Below, piece by piece: positions 5,794 through 14,820 of a stretch of DNA of 32,492 nucleotides (the stretch's first letter is position 1; the number at the start of each line of letters is the position of its first letter). The DNA is from an uncultured Paludibacter sp. Lineage in GTDB: Bacteria; Bacteroidota; Bacteroidia; Bacteroidales; Paludibacteraceae. The stretch spans positions 1-32,492 of the forward strand of contig CALFXE010000164.1 of assembly GCA_937927845.1 (NCBI GenBank). The letters run 5' to 3'. The notes beneath the pieces are model-generated. The model did no database searches. It was not told where the DNA came from and saw nothing but the letters and a program-made list of their open reading frames with translations. The translations under genes were made by a program, and so were the position numbers.

Positions 5794-7748
5794 ACAATCA
5801 AAGCAACATACATTATCACTCCTAACCACTGTGCACCATTGCTTTCTGCCCATGCCGGATTTATCAAGTCGATGCCACCAAATCTCATTGAAGCACTTAC
5901 AACGTCCATTAAAGCTCCACCCGCAATAAATCCGGATGCTAATAATGTACCTTTCTCATGTCTGGCTGTGTTCAATGCTTTATCTTTACTTCTTGTTGAT
6001 ACATACCAACTTATCGCACCTCCAATTACTAATGGCACGTTTAATTCAAGAGGAATGAACATTCCTAAAGCAAAAGCCAAAGCCGGTATACCGAAGAAAG
6101 TCAGTATTAATGATATAGATGCTCCTATTGCATATAGGTACCAAGGTGCTCCCGTTCCCGACATTAACGGTTCGATTACTGCTGCCATCGCATTTGCCTG
6201 CGGTGCAACTAAAGCTCCATCTCCGGTAAATCCATAGGTTTTGTTTAATATCATTATAACCCCTCCAACTGTTGCTGCTGAAACTAAAGTGCCTAAAAAC
6301 TTCCATGATTGCTGTTTTGCTGGTGTACTGCCCAACCAATAACCTATCTTTAAATCGGTAATAAATCCACCTGCCATCGATAATGCTGTACATACCACTC
6401 CGCCTATTACTAATGCGGCAACCATGCCTGCTGTGCCTTTCAAACCTACTGCGACCATAACTACTGAAGCCAAAATCAAAGTCATAAGCGTCATTCCTGA
6501 CACAGGGTTAGTACCAACAATAGCTATTGCATTCGCTGCTACTGTAGTGAAAAGAAATGCTATAACAGCTACTACGACAATTCCTACTGTAGCATAAAGT
6601 AGATTTTGTACCACACCTAAATAGAAAAATATAAATGTAATTATCAATGCTATAATTACTCCAAAGATGATGATTTTCATGGAAATATCTCTTTGTGTAC
6701 GCTTAGTTTCTGCATCTATTGTATGTCCCTTGCCTCTTAATTCTTTGCCGGCAAGACCAACAGCACTCTTAATCACACCCCATGATTTTATTATACCTAT
6801 TATACCTGCCATAGCTATACCGCCTATTCCTATATGTCTCGCAAAGTCTTTAAAGATAGTCTCAGGTGCTACGTCGGTTAGTCCTCCACCCGTGTATATT
6901 GGGTTTATGATATGTAGTATGTTTTCATTTATAAATGGTAAAATCGGTATGATGACAAACCATATTAGCAAAGAGCCGGCACATATTATTATTGCATATT
7001 TTAATCCTACTATATAGCCTAATCCTAATACTGCTGCTCCTACGTTTACCTTAAATACCATCTTTAATTTGTCGGCTATTGCTTCGCCAAATGGTAATAT
7101 GCGTGATGAAGCTGTCTCTGCCCATGTTCCGAATGTGGCTATGGCAAAGTCATATAGTCCTCCTATTAATCCTGCCAATACTAAGGGTTTAGCCTGACTT
7201 CCACCTTTCTCTCCGGAAATTAATACTTGTGTGGTTGCTGTTGCTTCAGGAAATGGGTACTTACCATGCATATCAGAAACAAAATATTTTCTAAATGGTA
7301 TTAAAAACAATATGCCTAAAATACCGCCCAATAACGAGCTTAAAAATACTTGCATGAAACTTACTGCTATGTCAGGATATTTTTCTTGCAGAATGTATAA
7401 AGCAGGAAGTGTAAATATGGCACCGGCAACTATAACGCCCGAACTTGCTCCAATTGATTGGATAATTACATTTTCTCCTAGAGCGTTTTTCCTTTTGGAG
7501 GCACTGGAGAGTCCTACTGCAATAATGGCTATAGGAATAGCAGCTTCAAATACTTGTCCTACTTTCAATCCTAAATATGCTGCTGCTGCCGAGAATATTA
7601 TTGCCATTAATACTCCTAAAGATACCGATCGTAAATTTACTTCAGGATAATTATGTTCAGGTTTCATTATAGGAATGTATTCTTCCCCATCTTTTAATTC
7701 TCTTGATGCGTTCTCCGGTAAACCGATTTCTTCCTTTTTATGTTCCAT
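5739..7748 (-). CDS. OPT-family oligopeptide transporter
   Basis: The 669-residue polytopic protein has a hydrophilic N-terminus (about 40 residues) followed by many membrane segments. It includes features typical of bacterial OPT proteins: SVSLGVLMAIIFSAAAAYLG, KVGQVFEAAIPIAI, NVIIQSIGASSG, and the loop KYPFPEATATTQVL. The family imports small peptides, or in some members metal chelates, by proton coupling. The substrate cannot be told from sequence. The gene converges on the histidine kinase with a 55-bp overlap of coding ends. A promoter-like TAACTTTA lies at 7778-7785 on its strand. A link with peptide sensing next door is possible but unproven. Confidence 0.92.
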   Translation of the reverse strand: MEHKKEEIGLPENASRELKDGEEYIPIMKPEHNYPEVNLRSVSLGVLMAIIFSAAAAYLGLKVGQVFEAAIPIAIIAVGLSSASKRKNALGENVIIQSIGASSGVIVAGAIFTLPALYILQEKYPDIAVSFMQVFLSSLLGGILGILFLIPFRKYFVSDMHGKYPFPEATATTQVLISGEKGGSQAKPLVLAGLIGGLYDFAIATFGTWAETASSRILPFGEAIADKLKMVFKVNVGAAVLGLGYIVGLKYAIIICAGSLLIWFVIIPILPFINENILHIINPIYTGGGLTDVAPETIFKDFARHIGIGGIAMAGIIGIIKSWGVIKSAVGLAGKELRGKGHTIDAETKRTQRDISMKIIIFGVIIALIITFIFFYLGVVQNLLYATVGIVVVAVIAFLFTTVAANAIAIVGTNPVSGMTLMTLILASVVMVAVGLKGTAGMVAALVIGGVVCTALSMAGGFITDLKIGYWLGSTPAKQQSWKFLGTLVSAATVGGVIMILNKTYGFTGDGALVAPQANAMAAVIEPLMSGTGAPWYLYAIGASISLILTFFGIPALAFALGMFIPLELNVPLVIGGAISWYVSTRSKDKALNTARHEKGTLLASGFIAGGALMDVVSASMRFGGIDLINPAWAESNGAQWLGVIMYVALIVYFAWDSKRVKNNTNSEP

Positions 7749-7826
7749 ATGTGAGTAGTTTTTTGTGTTTAATGAGATAAAGTTATGATTTTTTTAATTC
7801 AATATTCAATAATTAGTATTTATTTA

Positions 7827-7856
7827 TTTGCTAATTAAGACTTTTAAGTAACTTTG
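7827..7856 (+). promoter_or_regulatory. Promoter of the hybrid-kinase operon
   Basis: TTTG (7827-7830) and TAACTTTG (7849-7856) are separated by 18 bp, matching the Bacteroidota -33/-7 promoter. The gene starts at 7892, so the leader would be about 30 nt. Confidence 0.65.
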
Positions 7857-7891
7857 CAAAATTAGAAATTTTTTTATATGTTTTGTAATGT

Positions 7892-10291
7892 ATGAAGAAT
7901 AAACCTTCAAATCCAATTTTAAACAGTCCGCTTTTAGCTTATGCTCATCATCGTATTATTGCTGATGATAATGATGTACCTGTTGATTATGTTTTTCTTG
8001 AAGTTAATGAAGCTTTTGAAAAAATGACCGGATTGGTAGCTGATGAAGTTATTAATAAGACAGTTACGATAGTGATGCCTGATATTACAACAGGTGAGTT
8101 TGATTGGATTTCAATATATGGTAAGGTTGCTTTAACCGGAGAGGAAATGAATTTTGAGCAATACTCAAAACCTTTAGACAGATGGTATAATGTATTTGTT
8201 TTTTCACCCAAAAAGTATTATTTCACAACTTTCTTTACTGATATTACAAGAACTAAGAAGACCCGCGAACAAGAACAGTTGTTTAATTTAGCTCTTGATC
8301 AAAGTCCGGCTTCAATCGTTATTACTGATTTTAATGCAAACATTGAGTTTGTAAATAAAAAATTCTGTGATATATCAGGCTATTCTTATGAAGAATTAAT
8401 AGGAAATAATCCCAATATTTTAAGTTCTGGTAAGCAAAGTGTTGATTTTTATGTCAACTTTTGGAAGACTCTTACATCAGGGCAAGTTTGGGAAGGCGAA
8501 TTGATCAATAAAAGAAAGAATGGTGATTTGTTTTGGGAATATGCAACGATTTCACCGGTTAAAGATTCAACAGGAAGAACAACACATTATTTTGGTGTTA
8601 AAGAAGACATTACAAGTCGTAAGGCAAATGAGAAGTTAATTCATAAGTTCTCAAAGATTATTGAGAATAGCCCAAATATGATATTGATTACCGATTCAGA
8701 ATTCAAGATAGAATATGTAAATCCATCTTTCTGCTTACTTTCGGGTTATTCATTTGAGGAAATTACCGGACGAACATATAAGTTTTTAAGGCTTGCTAAT
8801 GAAGACAGAGCTGCAAATGTAGAGTTGTGGCAAAAAATAGAAGCTAAAGATGTGTGGCGTGGTGAAATTATTGATAAAAGAAAGGGTGGAGAATTGTATT
8901 GGCAAGATTTAACTATTAACACTATTAATGATATTAATGGTAATGTTGTTAACTATGTTGCAATAATGCAGGATGTTACTGAAAGGAAAAAAATAGAGGG
9001 AGAAATTAAGGAAATAAATCTAAGTCTTGAACAGAAAGTTAAAGAGAGGACTTCTGAATTATCAGTTACAAACGAGTTTTTAATGAATGAAATCATTATA
9101 AGAAAAAAACATGAGGCAGAATTAAAAGTAGCTCGTAATGATGCAGAAAAAGCAAATAAAGCTAAAAGTGAATTTATTTCGAGGATGAGTCACGAACTTA
9201 GAACTCCTATGAATTCAATTCTGGGATTTGCTCAACTTTTTTCTATGGGTGAGTTAAATGATATGCAGAAAAAGGGTGTCGAACATATTTTAAATAGCGG
9301 TAATCATCTTCTAAAATTAATTAACGAAGTTCTTGATATTTCAAAAATTGAATCAGGAAAACTTTCTTTAAGCATTGAATTAGTGAAGATTAAGGAGATT
9401 GTAGAAGAAGCTGTGGATTTAGTACGACCTCTGACTGTCAGTAAAAATATTTCAATTCTTGTAGATTTGAAAAATTGTGACAATTTATCTATAAAAGTTG
9501 ATAAACAACGACTTTTACAGGTGATAATTAATCTTCTCAACAATGCTATTAAATATAATGTGAATGATGGTTCAGTTACTTTAAAAGTAGATATTGAAAA
9601 AGATTCTGACAGTACTGAAAATAAAATCAAAATATCTGTGATTGATACAGGAATTGGGGTTGAAGAGAAAAATTTAATAAGGTTGTTTACACATTTTGAA
9701 CGTATGGAAGAAGCTATTAATATTGCTGAAGGTACCGGATTAGGACTATCTATTGCAAAAGAATTAATTGAGCTGATGAATGGTACTATTGCCGTTACGA
9801 GTAAAGTAGGCGAGGGTAGTACTTTTTACATCTTACTTCCATATGAGGACAACAAACACAATGAGTTTCAATTGGACAATTTTAATATTACACACAATAG
9901 CAAAGGAAAAAATAATGCTAAAGGTACGATTTTATATATAGAAGATAATAATTCGAATATTGAATTAGTACAGCAAATTATTTCAACTTATCGTCCGGAT
10001 ATAAAACTTATATGCCATAAATATGGATTAAAAGCTGTTGATTTAGCTATCAAGCACGATCCTAATTTAATTTTACTCGATTTGAATTTACCGGATAGTC
10101 ATGGTAGTGAAATTATCGTTGATTTGAAGAAAAATAAAAACACCAGACATATTCCTGTAATTGTTATTAGTGCAGATGCTATGCCGTACAGAATAAGTAA
10201 TCTTATTAACTCGGGGGCAGAAAGATACTTAACAAAGCCTTTAGATGTGGTAGAATTGTTGAGCGAAATCGATAAGTACAAAATAAATTAA
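7892..10291 (+). CDS. Hybrid histidine kinase, PAS-PAS-PAS-HisKA-HATPase-receiver
   Basis: The 799-residue protein has no membrane segment, so it is a cytoplasmic sensor. Three PAS domains lie at about 12-115, 128-245 and 255-375; the second and third are typical (ITDFNANIEFVNKKFCDISG; ITDSEFKIEYVNPSFCLLSG). A coiled coil (about 375-420) leads to HisKA with His434 in SRMSHELRTPMNS. The ATPase domain has Asn551 in LLNNAIKYN, DTGIGV and GTGLGLSI. A C-terminal receiver has Asp730 in LLDLNLPD and Lys782 in LTKPLD. It is followed 30 bp later by a stand-alone receiver, its likely phosphorelay partner. The PAS ligand is unknown. Confidence 0.93.
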   Translation: MKNKPSNPILNSPLLAYAHHRIIADDNDVPVDYVFLEVNEAFEKMTGLVADEVINKTVTIVMPDITTGEFDWISIYGKVALTGEEMNFEQYSKPLDRWYNVFVFSPKKYYFTTFFTDITRTKKTREQEQLFNLALDQSPASIVITDFNANIEFVNKKFCDISGYSYEELIGNNPNILSSGKQSVDFYVNFWKTLTSGQVWEGELINKRKNGDLFWEYATISPVKDSTGRTTHYFGVKEDITSRKANEKLIHKFSKIIENSPNMILITDSEFKIEYVNPSFCLLSGYSFEEITGRTYKFLRLANEDRAANVELWQKIEAKDVWRGEIIDKRKGGELYWQDLTINTINDINGNVVNYVAIMQDVTERKKIEGEIKEINLSLEQKVKERTSELSVTNEFLMNEIIIRKKHEAELKVARNDAEKANKAKSEFISRMSHELRTPMNSILGFAQLFSMGELNDMQKKGVEHILNSGNHLLKLINEVLDISKIESGKLSLSIELVKIKEIVEEAVDLVRPLTVSKNISILVDLKNCDNLSIKVDKQRLLQVIINLLNNAIKYNVNDGSVTLKVDIEKDSDSTENKIKISVIDTGIGVEEKNLIRLFTHFERMEEAINIAEGTGLGLSIAKELIELMNGTIAVTSKVGEGSTFYILLPYEDNKHNEFQLDNFNITHNSKGKNNAKGTILYIEDNNSNIELVQQIISTYRPDIKLICHKYGLKAVDLAIKHDPNLILLDLNLPDSHGSEIIVDLKKNKNTRHIPVIVISADAMPYRISNLINSGAERYLTKPLDVVELLSEIDKYKIN

Positions 10292-10321
10292 TAAATATAC
10301 ATATATAAAAAGATAATAGTC

Positions 10322-10816
10322 ATGTTAGAACACAATCTGAAAAATGCTAAAATTTTGGTTGTCGATGATTTGCAATCAAATATTGATGTACTGAAAGGTC
10401 TACTTGAAATCGAAGGGTATACAAATATTGAATGTTTATTAGACTCAAGAAAGGTAAGCGACTTCGTTAAAACTTACGATCCTGATTTAATTCTCCTAGA
10501 TTTAATGATGCCACATATGTCGGGTTATGAGGTGATGGAAAAATTAAAAGACGATAGAGCAAAATCATTAAATCCTAATAAATTTCTACCTATTTTAGTG
10601 CTTACAGCCGATATTACTACCGAAGCAAAACATAAAGCTCTGAAAGGTGGTGCTAAAGATTTCTTGTCAAAACCTTTCGATTTGATTGAAGTTAGCTATA
10701 GAATTAGAAATTTGCTCGAAACTCAATATTTATATCAGCAACTGAAAAGCAAAAATATTGCTTTAGAAGAAAAAGTTGTTGAGTTTCTGAAAATTATGGA
10801 TGATTGGTATAAGTAA
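10322..10816 (+). CDS. Single-domain response regulator with C-terminal helix
   Basis: The 164-residue protein is a receiver (residues about 9-130) followed by a short amphipathic coiled coil (YLYQQLKSKNIALEEKVVEF). The phosphorylation site is complete: Asp15/Asp16, Asp60 in LLDLMMP, Thr95, Lys117 in LSKPFD. The receiver plus helix resembles the front half of RpfG-type HD-GYP regulators, but no output domain follows; the protein ends in the TAA at 10814-10816. It probably acts through protein-protein contact or as a relay within the same operon. Confidence 0.9.
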   Translation: MLEHNLKNAKILVVDDLQSNIDVLKGLLEIEGYTNIECLLDSRKVSDFVKTYDPDLILLDLMMPHMSGYEVMEKLKDDRAKSLNPNKFLPILVLTADITTEAKHKALKGGAKDFLSKPFDLIEVSYRIRNLLETQYLYQQLKSKNIALEEKVVEFLKIMDDWYK

Positions 10817-10818
10817 TA

Positions 10819-11886
10819 ATGACTGAAAGTTTAAAAACTGATTCTTTTCCTTCCAAGTCCGATAAAGTCAGATTTGGTATTGTTGGTACAAATTTTATTT
10901 CTGATTGGATAATCGCCGGTGCTTTGCAAGATCCTCGTTTTGAGCTTACTGCAATTTATTCCCGATCTCAGAAAACTGCTGATGATTTTGCTACTAGACA
11001 TAATATTCCTCATACCTTTATTTCTCTTGAAAAAATGGCTGAGTCAGACTTGATTGATGCTGTTTACATTGCTTCACCAAATGCCTTACATGCTTCTCAG
11101 AGTATTATGTTCATGAACCACAAAAAGCATGTTCTGTGTGAAAAACCTATGGCTTCGAATGCTTATGAAGTTCGACTGATGATAGATGCAGCTAAAAGAA
11201 ACCAAGTCGTCCTAATGGAGGCAATGAAACCGACCTTATCTCCAAACTTCAAAGTTGTATTAGAAAATATCAATAAAATCGGTAAAATTCGTCATTATTT
11301 TTCAAGCTTTTGTCAATATTCATCAAGATACGATAAGTTTAAATCAGGTATAGCTGTCAATGCTTTTGACACTTCGCTTTCTAATGGTGCCATTATGGAT
11401 ATTGGTGTATATACTATTTATCCAATGGTTGTGCTTTTTGGAAAACCTTCTGAGATAAAAGCTAATGGGTTTTTATTGTCGACAGGAGCCGATGGCGCAG
11501 GCACAGTTAATTTTAAATATGATAATAGCATCACTGCAACTATTATTTATTCAAAAATTGCTGATTCTGTATTAAACACTGAAATTCAAGGAGAAAACGG
11601 TAATTTGCTGATAGATAAAATCAGTTCTATCAATAGTGTGAAACTATATACCGTTGGCGATGTTTCAGTAGGGAAGGGTAGACTCTCAAAATCAAAAACA
11701 CTCTCTAAACCATTGAAACACAACGAATACTTCTATGAAATTCAAGAGTTTATCAATCTTATTCAAAATAATCAATCGGAATCGAAAATAAACAGCTTAA
11801 ATAACTCTCTGATTGTTATCGAAATAATTGATGAAATCCGCAGGCAATTAGGTGTTGTTTTTCCGGCAGATAAAGGATTAGTATGA
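10819..11886 (+). CDS. Gfo/Idh/MocA-family NAD(P)-dependent oxidoreductase
   Basis: The 355-residue protein starts 2 bp after the receiver gene's stop, so translation is probably coupled. A Rossmann fold begins at GIVGTNFIS (20-28), a slightly altered GxGxxx loop. Glu108-Lys109-Pro110 is the EKP motif that positions the nicotinamide and catalytic lysine. The second domain (about 140-345) forms the sheet that binds the substrate. Members oxidise or reduce sugars, inositols and related polyols. The substrate here is unknown. Co-transcription with a phosphorelay is unusual for a metabolic enzyme and may only reflect readthrough. Confidence 0.88.
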   Translation: MTESLKTDSFPSKSDKVRFGIVGTNFISDWIIAGALQDPRFELTAIYSRSQKTADDFATRHNIPHTFISLEKMAESDLIDAVYIASPNALHASQSIMFMNHKKHVLCEKPMASNAYEVRLMIDAAKRNQVVLMEAMKPTLSPNFKVVLENINKIGKIRHYFSSFCQYSSRYDKFKSGIAVNAFDTSLSNGAIMDIGVYTIYPMVVLFGKPSEIKANGFLLSTGADGAGTVNFKYDNSITATIIYSKIADSVLNTEIQGENGNLLIDKISSINSVKLYTVGDVSVGKGRLSKSKTLSKPLKHNEYFYEIQEFINLIQNNQSESKINSLNNSLIVIEIIDEIRRQLGVVFPADKGLV

Positions 11887-11907
11887 GCCAATTATAACAT
11901 TCTTTCG

Positions 11908-11915
11908 TATCTTTA
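11908..11915 (+). promoter_or_regulatory. Putative -7 element of the AraC regulator gene
   Basis: TATCTTTA differs from TAnnTTTG at the last base. It lies in the 56-bp gap between the oxidoreductase stop and the ATG at 11943, giving a leader of about 28 nt. Confidence 0.4.
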
Positions 11916-11942
11916 CAGCCAAATAAAATTAAATAAATTACC

Positions 11943-13160
11943 ATGATTAGTATAACTTTCTTAGTAGCTGTATTTAATGTATTTTTAGCTATAATTATGT
12001 TTATCAATAATCGAAAGCTAAATAAAAATGTAATATTTTTTTCGCTATTTCTTCTTATTATTTCTTTTACTTCAGTTTTATATGATCATGTGATTAATGG
12101 TGGATCAGTACGTCTACTGCTGTTAATGATGAGTGTTGCCGGACCTTTGTTTTTCTTATGTGGACCACTTTTTTATTTCTTCATAAGAGGAGTAGTCGAC
12201 GAAGAATATGAGTTCTCTGACAGAGATTTAATTCATCTTCTTCCTTTCTTAATTAATATGATTATTTTATTGCCTTATCTATTTAAACCATATGAATTTA
12301 AGTATACCTTAGCTGAAAATTCATTAGGAAATTTGCCCTATTATATGAATACCGTTCTTGTTTTCTCTCCAACATGGATGAATACTCAAATCAGGACATT
12401 TGCAATATTAATTTATATCATCTGGTCTTTAATTATCATCAGACGATCTTATAATAAAAAGATATCAAGTTTAAAAGGTGTTTTCAGAAAGAAATATATT
12501 TCTAATTATAGATGGTTAAATACAATTACATTTTCACTTTTTGTGCTTTCATCGTTACATTTTGCTCTTACTATGTACTTTAGATTTGATACGAGCAGGG
12601 AGTTTATGCTCGATCGTCAAGATTATATATTTGTGATTGCTACAATATTTAATTCTTTGGCACCCTTAATTATCTTGTTTAATCCCGGCGTTTTATTTGG
12701 GTTTCCAACCAACAGAATGTTAAACCCTTTAATGAAAGATCAATTAAATAAAACCAGGGTGGATGCAAGCTATAGTGTTAAAGAAGCTGTAGATGAAGCT
12801 CATACATATAATGTATATTTTGATGAATTATCTAAAATTTTAATGCAGTATATCACTGAAAAGAAACCTTATTTAGAACATGGATATAATGCTGAAAAAT
12901 TAAGTGCCGATACAGAGATTCCCTTACATCATATTCATTTTTGTGTAAAATACTGTTTTGGTTCTACATGTAAAAAAATGATGGCTGAGTTAAGAATGAA
13001 GCATATAAAAGAAAAAATAATTTTTCTTGGAGAAAAGAATCTTGAAACAATTAAGAATATTGTATACGACTCTGGTTTTGATAGTTATAAATCATTCTTA
13101 AAAGCTTTTAAACAGAAAGATAATATGACTTTTGATCAATGGCTTGAAGAAAACACATGA
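11943..13160 (+). CDS. Membrane-bound AraC-family transcriptional regulator
   Basis: The 405-residue protein has an N-terminal half with about seven hydrophobic segments (for example MISITFLVAVFNVFLAIIMF, LLLLMMSVAGPLFFLCGPLF, FAILIYIIWSLIIIRR) and a cytoplasmic AraC-type double helix-turn-helix at about 305-405. The second HTH, ETIKNIVYDSGFDSYKSFLK...MTFDQW, is canonical; the first is divergent (ADTEIPLHHIHFCVKYCFG). This architecture is common in Bacteroidota and couples a membrane signal to DNA binding. The target is unknown. The last 25 bp overlap the convergent FAD-dehydrogenase gene. Confidence 0.85.
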   Translation: MISITFLVAVFNVFLAIIMFINNRKLNKNVIFFSLFLLIISFTSVLYDHVINGGSVRLLLLMMSVAGPLFFLCGPLFYFFIRGVVDEEYEFSDRDLIHLLPFLINMIILLPYLFKPYEFKYTLAENSLGNLPYYMNTVLVFSPTWMNTQIRTFAILIYIIWSLIIIRRSYNKKISSLKGVFRKKYISNYRWLNTITFSLFVLSSLHFALTMYFRFDTSREFMLDRQDYIFVIATIFNSLAPLIILFNPGVLFGFPTNRMLNPLMKDQLNKTRVDASYSVKEAVDEAHTYNVYFDELSKILMQYITEKKPYLEHGYNAEKLSADTEIPLHHIHFCVKYCFGSTCKKMMAELRMKHIKEKIIFLGEKNLETIKNIVYDSGFDSYKSFLKAFKQKDNMTFDQWLEENT

Positions 13161-14704
13161 TGTGCAGCATTTTCTCCGTCAATTGCTGATGATGTAATTC
13201 CTCCTGAAAAACCAGATCCTTCACCTACAGGAAATAAGCCTTTTATCTCCGGATGTTCTCCTGTTATGTTATCACGTGGTATTCTTACTGCTGATGATGA
13301 ACGCGACTCTACTCCAACTACAATAGCTTCATTTGTTAAATAGCCTTTCATCTTTCTGTCAAACAATCTGAATGCTTCACGTAAACGTGATGAGATATGC
13401 TCAGGCAACCATTCATGTAATGGTGATAAGACTACTCCCGGCATATATGAACATTCAGGAAGACTTGTCGAATGTCTGCCCTGCACAAAATCAAGTAGTC
13501 GCTGTGCCGGTGCTTTTAAAGCTTGACCTCCATTTTGAAGATAGGCAATATGTTCAAGAAGTTGCTGATATTTTAATCCTGCTAACACTCCATACTTATT
13601 AAATTCTTCGGGTATGTCCTCTGACTTTATTTCTACAACAATACCTGAGTTGGCAAAAGGTGAATTTCTTTTTGATGCCGACATGCCGTTTACAACAATT
13701 CCGTCTTCACTGCTTCCTGCCGGTACAATTCTGCCTCCCGGACACATACAGAATGAATATACACCCCTGTCTTGTACCTGTTCTACTAATGCGTAATTAG
13801 CAGCAGGCAAATATGGGTCTCGTTCCTGTGAATGATATTGTATACTATCGATTAAAGTCTGTGGATGCTCAACTCTGATACCCATAGCAAAACCTTTTGG
13901 CTCTAACTTAATTGATTGTGAATGAAGCATCTCATATATGTCGTGTGCAGAATGCCCTGTAGCTAAAATTAAAAAGCGTGAGCTATATTCCGAACCGTCT
14001 TGGGTTTTACATCCTGTTACTTGATTGTCTTTTATTAAGATTTCTGTCAGTTTTTTCTCAAAATGTACTTCTCCACCATGTGATGTAATTGTGTCAACCA
14101 TATTAGATATAATGCCGGGCAATAAATCAGAACCTATATGTGGATGTGATTCATAAAGTATATTATCGGCTGCACCATGATAATGAAATATTTCAAGAAT
14201 TTCCTGAGTGTTACCTTTCTTTTTGGAACGAGTGTAGAGTTTGCCATCGGAGAAAGTACCTGCACCTCCTGCACCAAAACAGAAATTCGACTCAGGATTC
14301 ATCCCTTTATTGCGATTTAAAGCAGCTATATCTAAAACTCTTTTTTTAGAAGCTTTACCACGCTCTAAAACAATAGGCTTCATCCCTAATTCAATTAATT
14401 TTAAAGCAGCAAACAAGCCTGCAGGTCCCGAGCCAATAATTAAAACAGATTCTTTATTGTGGACATTTTGATATTTGAAATTCTTTGAGTATAGATCTTT
14501 TTCGTTAGGTTCTTCATTTATGAAAACATCAATAGCAATATTAATTTTAGGATAAATAGAGCGTGCATCGATTGATTTTCTTACAATTCTAAAATGATTT
14601 ATACTTCTTGTAGAAATCTTTAGCTTTTCTGCAATTTTCTCTTTCAATAATTCTTCTTTAAAGGCTTGTTCGGGCGTAAGAATTAGCTGTATTTGGGTTA
14701 TCAT
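13136..14704 (-). CDS. FAD-dependent dehydrogenase (NAD(P)/FAD oxidoreductase)
   Basis: The product is 522 residues from the ATG at 14704. I preferred this to the ATG at 14731 because the latter falls almost on the upstream terminator and adds a poor N-terminus. An N-terminal extension of about 85 residues precedes the FAD-binding VLIIGSGPAGLFAALKLIE (residues about 87-105), as in the large uncharacterised dehydrogenase family COG2509. Further motifs are CFGAGGAGTFSDGKL, LILATGHSAHD, FCMCPGGRIVPA and the C-terminal FPVGEGSGFSGGITSSAIDG. It is a cytoplasmic flavoprotein. Its substrate is unknown. Confidence 0.88.
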   Translation of the reverse strand: MITQIQLILTPEQAFKEELLKEKIAEKLKISTRSINHFRIVRKSIDARSIYPKINIAIDVFINEEPNEKDLYSKNFKYQNVHNKESVLIIGSGPAGLFAALKLIELGMKPIVLERGKASKKRVLDIAALNRNKGMNPESNFCFGAGGAGTFSDGKLYTRSKKKGNTQEILEIFHYHGAADNILYESHPHIGSDLLPGIISNMVDTITSHGGEVHFEKKLTEILIKDNQVTGCKTQDGSEYSSRFLILATGHSAHDIYEMLHSQSIKLEPKGFAMGIRVEHPQTLIDSIQYHSQERDPYLPAANYALVEQVQDRGVYSFCMCPGGRIVPAGSSEDGIVVNGMSASKRNSPFANSGIVVEIKSEDIPEEFNKYGVLAGLKYQQLLEHIAYLQNGGQALKAPAQRLLDFVQGRHSTSLPECSYMPGVVLSPLHEWLPEHISSRLREAFRLFDRKMKGYLTNEAIVVGVESRSSSAVRIPRDNITGEHPEIKGLFPVGEGSGFSGGITSSAIDGENAAHHVFSSSH

Positions 14705-14737
14705 ATATATAAATAAATTGGTTTGGTGCAATATAAA

Positions 14738-14764
14738 ATCAGAGGAAATTTATTATCCTCTGAT
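14738..14764 (-). terminator. Terminator after the FadL-like gene
   Basis: ATCAGAGGA (14738-14746) pairs perfectly with TCCTCTGAT (14756-14764). On the minus strand the stem is followed by TTTTATATT, fitting a terminator for the barrel gene that ends at 14821. Confidence 0.65.
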
Positions 14765-14820
14765 AAATATCTGCAAAGATAAAGAATTATTGTAAAAAGA
14801 AATAATTCTATATCGTTGTT

